Source of the DNA: Williamsia sp. 1135 | Lineage (GTDB): Bacteria; Actinomycetota; Actinomycetes; Mycobacteriales; Mycobacteriaceae | Assembly (NCBI RefSeq): GCF_002095395.1 | Contig: NZ_MJEI01000107.1 | Location: 248,001 to 312,000 of the forward strand | Length of the DNA stretch: 64,000 nt | Direction: 5' to 3' | In this document: positions 11,094 through 20,871 of the stretch, in pieces | Layout of the letters: each line of letters starts with the position of its first letter | Numbering within the stretch: position 1 is the first letter of the stretch | Notes under the pieces: model-generated | The model's database searches: none | Seen by the model: only the letters and a program-made list of their open reading frames with translations | Told to the model about the DNA's origin: nothing | Translations under genes and position numbers: made by a program

Positions 11094-11136
11094 CCGCGGA
11101 CGAATGTTCGGCAGGCGCAGACTTTGGAGGTACTAC

Positions 11137-12072
11137 ATGCGGGTGGTGTTCGCGGGCACACCTGAGCCCGCAGTCGGTCCGCTGCAAGCATTGATCGATT
11201 CACCGCGTCACGACGTGATCGGCGTGATCAGTCGTCCTGATGCCGCTGCCGGACGGGGCCGCAAGGTCACGCGATCACCGGTGGCGCAGCTTGCGGACGA
11301 CAACGGCATCCCCGTCATGACCCCGCGCAAACTGGCTGATCCGGATTCGGTGGCGCAACTCGAGGAGTGGGCGCCCGAGTGCATTCCGGTCGTCGCCTAC
11401 GGCGGACTGGTGCCTGCGTCGCTGCTCGACGTGCCGACCCACGGGTGGATCAACCTGCACTTCTCGTTGCTGCCTGCTTGGCGAGGCGCCGCACCCGTCC
11501 AGGCAGCGATCGCCGCCGGCGACGAGATGACCGGGGCGAGCACGTTCCGCATCGAGGCCGGCCTCGATACCGGGCCGGTGTTCGGAGTGGTCACCGAGCG
11601 CATCCGCCCTGACGACACGGCCGGAACGCTGCTCGCCAGATTGTCCGAGTTCGGTGCGGGGCTGCTCACCGCCACCCTGGACGGGCTCGAAGACGGTGAG
11701 CTGATCGCCGTCCCGCAGCAGTCAGAAGGCATCAGCACCGCTCCGAAGATCTCCATCGAGAACGCCAGGATCCGGTGGGACCTGCCGGCTCACCTGATCG
11801 ACCGGCACATCAGGGCGATGACTCCTGCCCCCGGCGCATGGACCACCCTTGACGGACTCCGGGTCAAGGTGCTCGCCACATCGGTGGCGCCCGCCGGCGA
11901 AGGACCCGCCCCGGCGGCGGGCGAGCTGGAGGTCACCAAGAGAGCGCTGCTCGTCGGCACCAAGACCGATCCGATCAGGCTGGACACCGTCCAGCCACAA
12001 GGCAAAAAAGCGATGGCGGGCGCCGATTGGGCGCGCGGTGCCAGATTGACCGACGGACAGGCATTGACATGA
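11137..12072 (+). CDS. fmt: Methionyl-tRNA formyltransferase
   Basis: Formylates Met-tRNA(fMet) with 10-formyltetrahydrofolate to make the bacterial initiator tRNA. The 311-residue protein has the N-terminal Rossmann start [17 protein letters not shown], the catalytic region [21 protein letters not shown]-like (residues about 105-125; I see [15 protein letters not shown]) and the acidic [14 protein letters not shown], then the C-terminal OB-like tRNA-binding domain ([17 protein letters not shown]). The start ATG at 11137 has GGAGG 5 bases upstream; an upstream in-frame start at 10930 is rejected because it runs through repeat-rich non-coding DNA. The stop overlaps the rsmB start as ATGA. Confidence 0.96.
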   Translation: MRVVFAGTPEPAVGPLQALIDSPRHDVIGVISRPDAAAGRGRKVTRSPVAQLADDNGIPVMTPRKLADPDSVAQLEEWAPECIPVVAYGGLVPASLLDVPTHGWINLHFSLLPAWRGAAPVQAAIAAGDEMTGASTFRIEAGLDTGPVFGVVTERIRPDDTAGTLLARLSEFGAGLLTATLDGLEDGELIAVPQQSEGISTAPKISIENARIRWDLPAHLIDRHIRAMTPAPGAWTTLDGLRVKVLATSVAPAGEGPAPAAGELEVTKRALLVGTKTDPIRLDTVQPQGKKAMAGADWARGARLTDGQALT

Positions 12073-13442
12073 ACCAACCGACCGACCAGCGCGAGCACAC
12101 ACCTATCGACCCGGCACGCGTCGCAGCCGTCGATGTTCTGGCAGCCGTGCGCGAACGCGATGCCTACGCCAACCTTGTGCTGCCGAAGATGTTGCGAGAC
12201 AGAAAGATCACCGGTCGCGATGCTGCCCTTGCAACCGAGCTGACCTACGGTACGTCGCGGGCGGTCGGGATGCTCGACGCCATTATCGCCGAGGTGGCCA
12301 AGCGTCCGGTCGCAGAGATCGACGGTGCCGTGCTCGACGTCCTGCGGCTCGGCACCTATCAATTGCTGCGGACCCGGATCGGAGCGCACGCAGCCGTTTC
12401 CACGTCCGTGGATCTCGTCCGTTCGCGCTCGGGCCACGGTCCGGTGGGTTTCGCCAACGCGGTGTTGCGCAAGATCTCTCAGCGCGACGAAGACCTGTGG
12501 GTGCAGGCGCTGGCTCCGTCTGTCGCCGAGGACCTCATCGGCCATCTGGCCTTCCAGTACGCACATCCGCGCTGGATCGCAGCCGTGTTCGACGACTCGC
12601 TCGGTGGTTCGGCCGGCGCCTTGCAGGCTGCACTGGCCGCTGACGACGAACGTCCACTGACCCATCTCGTCGCCCGCCCGGGGATGATCACCGCCGAGGA
12701 ATTGGCGCTGATCACCGGCGGCGAGGTCAGTCGGTACTCGCCGTATTGCGTCTATCTCGACGGCGGCGATCCCGGCGACCTCGAGCCGATCCGTGAGGGT
12801 CTGGCCGGGGTGCAGGACGAGGGCAGCCAATTGGTGGCCCGCGCGCTGGCGCAGGCACCGCTCGAGGGCCCCGACTCGGGTCGTTGGCTCGACCTCTGCG
12901 CAGGTCCCGGTGGGAAGGCCGCGCTGCTCGGCGCACTGGCCGAGATAGAAGGCGCCAGGGTCGATGCCGTTGAGAAGGCGCCGCATCGGGCCGAACTGAT
13001 CAGCAAATCCACCCGCGACCTACCGGTCGACGTACATGTCGCCGACGGCCGTGACCCGGGCCTGGAACCGGGATTCGATCGAGTACTCGTCGATGCTCCC
13101 TGCACCGGTTTGGGAGCGCTGCGGCGCAGGCCTGAGGCCCGCTGGCGGCGCAGTCCGAATGATGTCGCCGAACTCGTTGTGCTGCAGCATCAACTGCTCA
13201 CCTCGGCGGTCGAACTGGTGCGTCCCGGCGGCGTGGTGGTCTACTCGACGTGTTCCCCCCACCCGGCAGAGACCGCGGGAGTTGTCGAGCGGGTTGTCGC
13301 CGAACAGCCGGTGACCCCACTCGACACCCGAGAGCTCGTTCCGGGCGGCATCGAGGGACTCGGGGACGGACCTTTCGTACAGTTGTGGCCGCACCTACAC
13401 GGCACCGATGCCATGTTTTTCGCCGCGCTGCGCAAGGACTGA
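12069..13442 (+). CDS. rsmB: 16S rRNA (cytosine-967-C5)-methyltransferase family protein
   Basis: SAM-dependent RNA cytosine methyltransferase that modifies 16S rRNA. The 457-residue protein has an N-terminal NusB-like domain ([20 protein letters not shown], residues about 55-75) and a C-terminal methyltransferase. SAM binding is at [18 protein letters not shown] (about 275-292), and the two catalytic cysteines lie in [18 protein letters not shown] and [11 protein letters not shown]. It overlaps fmt by ATGA and so is translationally coupled; this fmt-rsmB(fmu)-rpe neighbourhood is conserved in mycobacteria. Confidence 0.94.
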   Translation: MNQPTDQREHTPIDPARVAAVDVLAAVRERDAYANLVLPKMLRDRKITGRDAALATELTYGTSRAVGMLDAIIAEVAKRPVAEIDGAVLDVLRLGTYQLLRTRIGAHAAVSTSVDLVRSRSGHGPVGFANAVLRKISQRDEDLWVQALAPSVAEDLIGHLAFQYAHPRWIAAVFDDSLGGSAGALQAALAADDERPLTHLVARPGMITAEELALITGGEVSRYSPYCVYLDGGDPGDLEPIREGLAGVQDEGSQLVARALAQAPLEGPDSGRWLDLCAGPGGKAALLGALAEIEGARVDAVEKAPHRAELISKSTRDLPVDVHVADGRDPGLEPGFDRVLVDAPCTGLGALRRRPEARWRRSPNDVAELVVLQHQLLTSAVELVRPGGVVVYSTCSPHPAETAGVVERVVAEQPVTPLDTRELVPGGIEGLGDGPFVQLWPHLHGTDAMFFAALRKD

Positions 13443-13499
13443 GTCCACTAGTCCGTTCGTGCTCTTACGCGTCGGCCGGGCGACACGTTCAATTGTCAT

Positions 13500-15557
13500 G
13501 TGACATATCCCGGTCCGCCTCAGGGTGGTTGGCCCGCGCCGCAGTTCGGGCCGCCGCCTCAGTTCGGACCTCCGCCGCGACGCGGAATGCCCCGATGGAT
13601 CTTGCCGCTCGTCGCGATGATCTGCGTCCTCGCGGTAGCGACGGCCACAGTGGTGGTGTGGCAGAGCGTCTCCGGCGGCGGGTCGGAGCCGACGAAGCAG
13701 CCGCCGCTGGCCGGTCAGTTGACCTCGGAGTACCCCTCGGCGCCCATCGCGACCTCTGAGGTCTCCGCAACGCAACTAGGAGCCGACCAGTTCGTATCGG
13801 TGTTGTCGGCCGAGAACCAGTACTTGCGTCCGGGGTTCGTGCATGACGACTCGACCGTCGTGACGATGACGGCGAACCAGGGATCGTCGGATCACTCCTT
13901 GGTCGGCGTCGTCGTCGAGGCCGGCGAACAGTGGGTGTCCCCGGTGCGGCCGCGCGCCTGCGCCGATCGGATCGTCGACCACCAGATGGTCTGCAACGAC
14001 GCCGGATCGGTGTACTTCATCGACACGCTCACCGGTCGGGCGACGCACACCGTGCCGCTGGACGGGGGGATGGGTTACGGACTCGCCTACGACGGTGACA
14101 ACGCGTACGTCGTCAGCGCCACGACGGGCGACAAGACCATCACGCAGGTCACGCCAACCGGTAGGGGGTGGTCGCAGACGTACCCGTCGGCCGGGGCGTT
14201 GCCCAGCGGTGACTCCACCACGACACTCGCCACCGATTCGCTGGTGGCGACCGCGTCAGGATCGGTGACAGTGGCGTCGACCGTCGATGGTCGAGTGCTG
14301 GTGAACCGGCCGGGCGGTGCCTCGATCTCGACGCTCGCCGACGGGTCGATCCTGGTGGTCGCGGGCTCGTTCAGCAACGGCCAGGTCAGCCGGGGCCCGG
14401 TGCTCGTGGTTCGCCCAGACGGTTCCGTCGACGAGGTCGACGGCGATTCGGTGGCCACCCCTGCCGTCTCGAATCCGGGGGAATCAGAGTGGGCCCTGAT
14501 CGGCGGACGGCTGGTCGATTCTCGTTCCGGAGTTCCGCGATGGCAGGTCCCCGTCGCGAGCGGGACTTTAACTCCGAATCTGTCCTTGCTGACCGCGCAG
14601 CAGGCCGTGGTCGTCGATGGCGACGGTGCCCGGGTCCACAGCATCGACACCACGACCGGCGTCGAGCGCTGGAGTGCAGGCACCATCCGTCAGTTCGGCG
14701 AGAACGTCGGCGTGACCGACGGGCAGCGGTACATCTATGTAGGCCCGGACAACGGGATCGTTGCCGCCGACCTCGCGACCGGTGCGCCGCAGTGGTCGCT
14801 TCCGACGTCGCCGGGAGGTTCGGTGTCGGTCTACGCCGGCCCGCAGATTCTGGCTGTCGGGGATCACCTGGTCGTCGCGACTCCCGGCGCGATCACGGTG
14901 TACAACCCGACCGGCGGGGCCGCGTCCGCGCCGGGTGAGCCCGGCACCACCGACCAGGCGGCGGGAAACGGCGATGATGAGTATGTGACCCGGTGCGGGA
15001 GCGCGCCGGTGTTCGAGCCGCAGCGCTTCGCGACGTCCGCGGGCGGCCTCGTGGTCACGATGAAGGTGACCGCCACCTGCCCGACCGGTGACGTGTTGTC
15101 GAGCGGATCAACCCGGATCACCATCACCCAAGGCGCGGCGCTGGTGGCGTCCGGGTTGTTCGATTTCTCGCGTTCGGTGCTGGCGCTGCCCCCTGGCCGC
15201 GGCGCCGACCGGCCTCGCTCGATAGACCTCGACATGACCTTCTCGCCGGGGAGCTTCTTGCGCCTACCCGACACGCTGCCCTCGGGTTCCGGTGCCGCAG
15301 GGACCACCTACCTGGTCGAATGTGAGCAGGTGGGAGGTCCTGGGACCCTCACGGAGGCACCGGCACCCGCGGGTGGGGCATCAGCGGCAGCGGTCTCCGC
15401 TTCGAGCCCGTTCATCCCGCAGGACGTCGATGTCGAGGCTGTTTGTCGAAGATGCCCTTCGGCGGCAAGCCAATTCGGACCGCAACTTCATCCTCGCGAA
15501 TCTGAACAACCGGTGGGTCGCTCAACTCAGCTCGAAGCAGCCGGGTCTCGTCGCTGA
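13500..15557 (+). CDS. PQQ-like beta-propeller membrane-anchored protein, probably frameshifted near its 3' end
   Basis: The N-terminus (about 30 residues) is Pro/Gln/Gly-rich (PGPPQGGWPAPQFGPPPQFG), followed by one membrane helix (WILPLVAMICVLAVATATV), so the bulk is extracytoplasmic. The body shows repeated propeller-like strands with GxxxALDxxTG-type turns (DTTTGVERWSAGTI, DLATGAPQWSLPT). No enzyme function can be assigned. The start GTG at 13500 is the only one giving the typical proline-rich head. The last ~40 residues of this frame ([14 protein letters not shown] onward) look out of frame; the +1 frame continues with well-formed protein to 15822. Removing one G in the GAGGCTG at 15434-15440 would give [15 protein letters not shown] and a protein of about 773 residues. 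Confidence 0.6.
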   Translation: MTYPGPPQGGWPAPQFGPPPQFGPPPRRGMPRWILPLVAMICVLAVATATVVVWQSVSGGGSEPTKQPPLAGQLTSEYPSAPIATSEVSATQLGADQFVSVLSAENQYLRPGFVHDDSTVVTMTANQGSSDHSLVGVVVEAGEQWVSPVRPRACADRIVDHQMVCNDAGSVYFIDTLTGRATHTVPLDGGMGYGLAYDGDNAYVVSATTGDKTITQVTPTGRGWSQTYPSAGALPSGDSTTTLATDSLVATASGSVTVASTVDGRVLVNRPGGASISTLADGSILVVAGSFSNGQVSRGPVLVVRPDGSVDEVDGDSVATPAVSNPGESEWALIGGRLVDSRSGVPRWQVPVASGTLTPNLSLLTAQQAVVVDGDGARVHSIDTTTGVERWSAGTIRQFGENVGVTDGQRYIYVGPDNGIVAADLATGAPQWSLPTSPGGSVSVYAGPQILAVGDHLVVATPGAITVYNPTGGAASAPGEPGTTDQAAGNGDDEYVTRCGSAPVFEPQRFATSAGGLVVTMKVTATCPTGDVLSSGSTRITITQGAALVASGLFDFSRSVLALPPGRGADRPRSIDLDMTFSPGSFLRLPDTLPSGSGAAGTTYLVECEQVGGPGTLTEAPAPAGGASAAAVSASSPFIPQDVDVEAVCRRCPSAASQFGPQLHPRESEQPVGRSTQLEAAGSRR

Positions 15558-15822
15558 CGGACGGGTGTGGTCGAGGCAGGCGATTCTCGACGAGTTTCTC
15601 GCGCTTCGGTTGCGCTTCAACGACGTTCGTCTCTTGTGGACTGGTGAGTGGACGGTGTTCGATGATCCGGGATGGTGGGTGACGGTGGCAGCGGCCACCT
15701 TCGCCGGACCCGACCAGGCAAACGCCTGGTGTGCAGCGAATGGCCTCGACCGGGACCACTGTTTCGCCAAGCTGGTCAGCACCACTGTGCCCCCGGAGGG
15801 TACGACGCTCTATCAGCGCTGA
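15430..15822 (+). CDS. Frame-shifted C-terminal part of the PQQ-propeller protein (or separate small gene)
   Basis: This frame carries plausible folded protein, for example [53 protein letters not shown] and [18 protein letters not shown]. That reads as an extracytoplasmic C-terminal domain with two cysteines placed for a disulfide. An ATG at 15430 exists ([10 protein letters not shown]) but has no ribosome site, so I favour a single-base frameshift (real or a sequencing error) joining it to the upstream gene. The stop codon lies in the first junction of a 25-bp tandem repeat. Confidence 0.5.
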   Translation: MSRLFVEDALRRQANSDRNFILANLNNRWVAQLSSKQPGLVADGRVWSRQAILDEFLALRLRFNDVRLLWTGEWTVFDDPGWWVTVAAATFAGPDQANAWCAANGLDRDHCFAKLVSTTVPPEGTTLYQR

Positions 15823-15869
15823 GGGTACGACGCTCTATCAGCGCTGAGGGTACGACGCGTATCAACGCC
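15796..15869. repeat. 25-bp tandem repeat, almost three copies
   Basis: GAGGGTACGACGCTCTATCAGCGCT-like units run at 15796-15820 and 15821-15845 (identical) and 15846-15869 (degenerate, one base shorter, GTATCAACGCC at its end). Copy 1 encodes the last residues (EGTTLYQR) of the upstream frame and the stop spans into copy 2. This is a local duplication of the gene's 3' end, lying 46 bp before rpe. Confidence 0.9.
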
Positions 15870-15901
15870 GACGGGTCGGATGTGCTGCCAACGGTTCGCC
15901 C

Positions 15902-15907
15902 TAGGAT
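15902..15907 (+). promoter_or_regulatory. -10 element TAGGAT for a leaderless rpe mRNA
   Basis: TAGGAT ends exactly 7 bases before the rpe ATG at 15915, so transcription would start at or next to the start codon. No ribosome site is visible, consistent with a leaderless transcript, common in actinobacteria. Confidence 0.5.
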
Positions 15908-15914
15908 GATTCTC

Positions 15915-16580
15915 ATGCAGACGCCTCCGATGATCGCGCCGTCCATCCTGTCCGCCGACTTCGCGAAGCTCGGTGCCGAAGCCGACGCGGTCGCCGGCGC
16001 GGATTGGTTGCACGTAGATGTGATGGACGGCCACTTCGTGCCGAACCTGACGCTGGGATTGCCGGTGGTGCAGAGCTTGCTCAAGAGCACCGACATCCCG
16101 ATCGACTGTCACCTGATGATCGACGATCCGGGGCGCTGGGCGCCGGGGTACGCCGAGGCCGGAGCCTACAATGTGACGTTTCACGCGGAGGCCACCAATG
16201 ATCCGATCGCGGTGGGCCGCGACATCCGGGCCGCAGGAGCGAAGGCGGGGTTGAGCATCAAACCCGGCACCGACCTCGACCCGTATCTGGAGATCCTGAA
16301 GAGCTTCGACACGTTGCTGGTCATGAGCGTGGAACCCGGCTTCGGAGGCCAGTCGTTCATCCCCGAGGTCCTCGACAAGGTGCGCCGGGTTCGGTCCCTG
16401 GTGGACTCGGGTGAACTACGGGTGCTCGTCGAGATCGACGGCGGCATCAACGTCGACACGATCGAACAGGCCGCCGAGGCAGGCGTCGACTGCTTTGTCG
16501 CCGGATCCGCGGTCTACAACGCCACCGATCCTGCTGCTGCTGTGGAATCGCTGCGCGCCCAGGCGATCAGCGCACGATGA
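15915..16580 (+). CDS. rpe: Ribulose-phosphate 3-epimerase
   Basis: Interconverts ribulose 5-phosphate and xylulose 5-phosphate in the pentose phosphate pathway. The 221-residue TIM barrel shows the family markers [13 protein letters not shown] (residues about 8-20), the metal/catalytic [14 protein letters not shown] (about 33-46), [28 protein letters not shown] (about 137-156), and EIDGGIN with VAGSAVYN at the C-terminal phosphate site. The start ATG at 15915 fits the TAGGAT -10 box 7 bases upstream. The ribD start follows 4 bases after the stop. It is linked in function to the tkt/tal/zwf operon further along the window. Confidence 0.96.
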   Translation: MQTPPMIAPSILSADFAKLGAEADAVAGADWLHVDVMDGHFVPNLTLGLPVVQSLLKSTDIPIDCHLMIDDPGRWAPGYAEAGAYNVTFHAEATNDPIAVGRDIRAAGAKAGLSIKPGTDLDPYLEILKSFDTLLVMSVEPGFGGQSFIPEVLDKVRRVRSLVDSGELRVLVEIDGGINVDTIEQAAEAGVDCFVAGSAVYNATDPAAAVESLRAQAISAR

Positions 16581-16584
16581 CTTC

Positions 16585-17592
16585 GTGACCGACGTCGACG
16601 GGGCGATGGGCCGGGCGATGACCGCGTCGCTCGGTGCGCGGGGGATCAGTTCGCCGAACCCACCGGTCGGAGCGGTGATCCTCGATGCCGACGGTGCCGT
16701 GGCCGGGGTCGGTCACACCAGTGCGCCAGGCGGTGCCCACGCGGAGGTGAACGCGCTGGCGCAGGCCGGCGTGAGGGCCGCCGGTGGCACCGCGGTGGTC
16801 ACCCTCGAACCGTGCAATCACACCGGCCGGACCGGCCCTTGCACCGAGGCATTGATCGCCGCAGGTGTTCGCGAAGTGGTGTACGCCGTCGCCGATCCCA
16901 ATCCGCTCGCCACCGGAGGTCATCGGCGGCTCGAGGATGCCGGTCTGCTGGTGCAGGGTGGTGTCCGGGCCGGTGAGGTGAGTTCCGGCCCGCTCCGGGA
17001 GTGGCTGTTCCGGCAGAAACACGGGCGACCGATGGTCACCGCGAAGTTCGCAGCCTCGATCGACGGTCGGATCGCCGCCCCCGACGGGACGAGTCAGTGG
17101 ATCACCGGTGATGTCGCCCGCGGCCGCGTGCACGACGAACGTGCTCAGCTCGACGCAATCATCGTGGGCACCGGAACGGTGCTCACCGATGACCCGACGT
17201 TGACCGCGCGTCACCCCGACGGCTCCCTGCGTCGACACCAGCCGCTGCGAGTCGTGGTGGGGTTGTCCGAGATCTCGCCGCAGGCTCGCATATTCAATGC
17301 CGACGCCCGCACGCTCCAGGTGCACGACCGCGATCCGAACCGCGTACTCGCGGCGCTCGGTGACCTGGCGAATGTGCAGATCGAGGGGGGCTCCCGCCTG
17401 CTCGGCGCCTTTTTTGCGGCGGGCCTGGTCGATCGCGTCCAGGCGTACATCGCGCCGCTGGTGATCGGTGGGGGAGCCGCCGCCGTGGTCGACGAGACCG
17501 TGCAGACCCTGACCCAAGGCCACCGGTTTGTGACCCAGAGTGCCGAAACCCTGGGTGACGACGTTCTGCTCACCCTGACCGCAACCCGCTGA
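16585..17592 (+). CDS. ribD: Bifunctional diaminohydroxyphosphoribosylaminopyrimidine deaminase/reductase
   Basis: RibD carries out the second and third steps of riboflavin synthesis: zinc-dependent deamination, then NADPH reduction of the ribosyl side chain. The 335-residue protein has an N-terminal deaminase domain with the zinc ligands HAEVNAL (near residue 50) and PCNHTGRTGPC (near 75-85), and a C-terminal DHFR-like reductase (VTAKFAASIDGRIAA, SQWITGD, IIVGTGTVLTDDPTLT). The GTG at 16585 is chosen because the zinc-domain start (MGRAMTASLG) then has the normal short lead-in. It lies upstream of the FMN riboswitch and so escapes that control, probably being co-transcribed with rpe. Confidence 0.95.
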   Translation: MTDVDGAMGRAMTASLGARGISSPNPPVGAVILDADGAVAGVGHTSAPGGAHAEVNALAQAGVRAAGGTAVVTLEPCNHTGRTGPCTEALIAAGVREVVYAVADPNPLATGGHRRLEDAGLLVQGGVRAGEVSSGPLREWLFRQKHGRPMVTAKFAASIDGRIAAPDGTSQWITGDVARGRVHDERAQLDAIIVGTGTVLTDDPTLTARHPDGSLRRHQPLRVVVGLSEISPQARIFNADARTLQVHDRDPNRVLAALGDLANVQIEGGSRLLGAFFAAGLVDRVQAYIAPLVIGGGAAAVVDETVQTLTQGHRFVTQSAETLGDDVLLTLTATR

Positions 17593-17641
17593 CCGGCGTC
17601 GTCACCGCGTTACGCCTGCTCAGCTGCCCTGGTGGTTGTGC

Positions 17642-17647
17642 TAGCGT
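17642..17647 (+). promoter_or_regulatory. -10 element of the riboflavin operon
   Basis: TAGCGT fits the actinobacterial TANNNT -10 pattern and would start transcription near 17654, a few bases before the first paired element of the FMN riboswitch. No recognisable -35 is seen. Confidence 0.45.
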
Positions 17648-17658
17648 CGTTGGTGGAA

Positions 17659-17807
17659 GTTCTCGGGGCGGGGTGTGATTCCCCACCGGCGGTAAAGGCG
17701 AAGATCCGATTTTCTCCTAGCCCGCGAGCGCCTTCACCTCGGTGAAGGGTCCAGCAGATTCCGGTGAGATCCCGGAGCCGACGGTTACAGTCCGGACGTG
17801 AGAGAAC
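17659..17807 (+). ncRNA. FMN riboswitch (RFN element)
   Basis: This is a classical FMN aptamer. The P1 stem pairs GTTCTC (17659-17664) with GAGAAC (17802-17807). Conserved pieces in order are CGGGGCGGGGTGTGATTCCC, ACCGGCGGTAAAG, AGCCCGCGAGCG, CTTCACC/GGTGAAG as a variable hairpin, GGGTCCAGCAGATTCCGGT, CCGGAGCCGACGGTTACAG and TCCGGACG. It controls ribE-ribBA-ribH in response to FMN. The ribE ribosome site (GAAGGAGAAGG) is about 60 bases further on. No strong T-run terminator is visible, so sequestration of the ribosome site is more likely than attenuation. Confidence 0.95.
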
Positions 17808-17876
17808 ACCACTGGTAGGTCGCCCAGGCCTGTCATGTGCCGCCCTGAGATCGCGCAGCGATTGAAGGAGAAGGCG

Positions 17877-18475
17877 ATGTTCACCGGGATCGTCGAAGAA
17901 CGCGGCAGCATTGTCGCAAGGGAAGACCTGACGGATGCGGCACGGTTCACCGTCCGCGGCCCACTCGTCACCAGCGACGCCGGACACGGCGATTCGATCT
18001 CCGTCAACGGAGTCTGCCTCACGGTCGTCGACGTCCTCGCCGGCGGCGATTTCACGGTCGACGTGATGGGTGAGACCCTGCGCCGCAGCTCGCTGGAGGC
18101 CGTCGGACCGGGCAGCCCGGTGAACCTGGAGCGCGCGATGCCTGCGAGCGGCCGGTTCGGTGGCCACATCGTGCAAGGCCATGTTGATGGCGTCGGCACC
18201 GTCAGTTCGGTGAACGCGGGCGAGAACTGGACTGTCGTTCGCATCGCGATCGCAGGGTCGCTTGCCCGTTACATCGTCGAGAAGGGTTCGATCACCGTCG
18301 ACGGGGTGTCACTCACCGTTTCGGCGGTCGGTCCGGACTGGTTTGAGATCTCACTCATCCCAACCACTCTCACCTTGACCACCTTGGGTGCTGCCGCGCC
18401 GGGCGTGGTGGTTAACCTTGAAGTCGACGTGATCGCAAAGTACGTCGAACGGCTGGCTTCGATCGGAGTGGAGCG

Positions 18476-18479
<4 letters not shown>
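17877..18479 (+). CDS. ribE: Riboflavin synthase, alpha chain
   Basis: Catalyses dismutation of two 6,7-dimethyl-8-ribityllumazine molecules to riboflavin. The 200-residue protein shows the family start [10 protein letters not shown] and the two lumazine-binding halves, each with its motif ([22 protein letters not shown] in the first/second junction; [11 protein letters not shown] in the second half). The ATG at 17877 has GAAGGAG upstream. It is the first gene after the FMN riboswitch and overlaps ribBA as ATGA. Confidence 0.96.
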
Positions 18480-20297
<1,818 letters not shown>

Positions 20298-20298
<1 letters not shown>

Positions 20299-20825
20299 TG
20301 AGCGCGAATGCCGACAGGACCGCAGAGGCGTCTGCGACCGGATCATCCGTGAGCGCGAGTGGTGAGGCCATGGAGTCGAATGGTGAGCCACGCTGGTTGA
20401 TGGTCTACCGGCCGCGCCGGTCACCGTTGTACGCGACCATTGCTGCGGTGGTGGTGGTCATCGTCCACGTCGTCATCGGTTCGCTGTTGACGATCTCGGA
20501 CACGGGCGCGCACTTCCAGACCTCGGACCAGATAGCCATGGGCTTGATCGGAGTGGTGATCGGCGGTTCGATGATGCTGCTGTGCCGGGCCCGACTACGG
20601 GTCGGGGCCGAAGGCGTCGGGATACGAAATCTGCTCGGCGAGCGGGTCTTCGACTGGAGCATCGTCCGAGGCGTCTGGTACCCGGACAGCGGCAACTGGG
20701 CGCGACTGGAATTGCCGGAGGACGAGTTCAGCCCGATTCTGGCGATCCAGGCGAACGACGGTGACCGCGCGGTGGCCGCGATGGCGGAGTTCCGGGAACT
20801 GCAGGAGCGGTTCGCTCCCCGCTGA
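20298..20825 (+). CDS. PH-domain (YdbT-like) membrane protein linked to the rib operon
   Basis: The 175-residue protein has two predicted membrane helices (ATIAAVVVVIVHVVIGSLL, residues about 47-65, and AMGLIGVVIGGSMMLL, about 80-95), then a bacterial PH-type domain (ARLRVGAEGVGIRNLLGERV, DWSIVRGVWYP). The first ~30 residues are low-complexity. It overlaps ribH by one base (TGATG), as does the membrane protein after ribH in mycobacteria. Function is unknown; a role in flavin export or envelope association would be guesswork. Confidence 0.8.
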
Positions 20826-20858
20826 CGTCGGTATTTAACTCCTGTCGTTGCGGGGTAC

Positions 20859-20864
20859 TAGCCT
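20859..20864 (+). promoter_or_regulatory. -10 element TAGCCT for a leaderless uvrC mRNA
   Basis: TAGCCT ends 7 bases before the GTG at 20872, the same geometry as at rpe. No ribosome site precedes the GTG. Confidence 0.45.
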
Positions 20865-20871
20865 GGAAAAT

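Larger units (their letters stand above)
10859..11136. other. Non-coding region with inverted repeats between priA and fmt
   Basis: The 278 bp contain no convincing gene, although one frame stays open; its product would be an Arg/Glu/Ser-rich string unlike any family. Present are a 10-bp perfect inverted repeat enclosing GAGCGAGGGAGCGCAGCG-type text with an AGTCGACT palindrome, a second 9-bp perfect hairpin close to fmt, and recurrent GCGAGCG words. Neither hairpin is followed by a T-run, so they do not look like classical terminators. The fmt ribosome site GGAGG is at 11127-11131. Confidence 0.55.

Noticed and set aside
10930-11136. Long N-terminal extension of fmt
   Set aside because: It would translate repeat-rich DNA, whereas a perfect GGAGG lies before the ATG at 11137 and the family N-terminus starts there.
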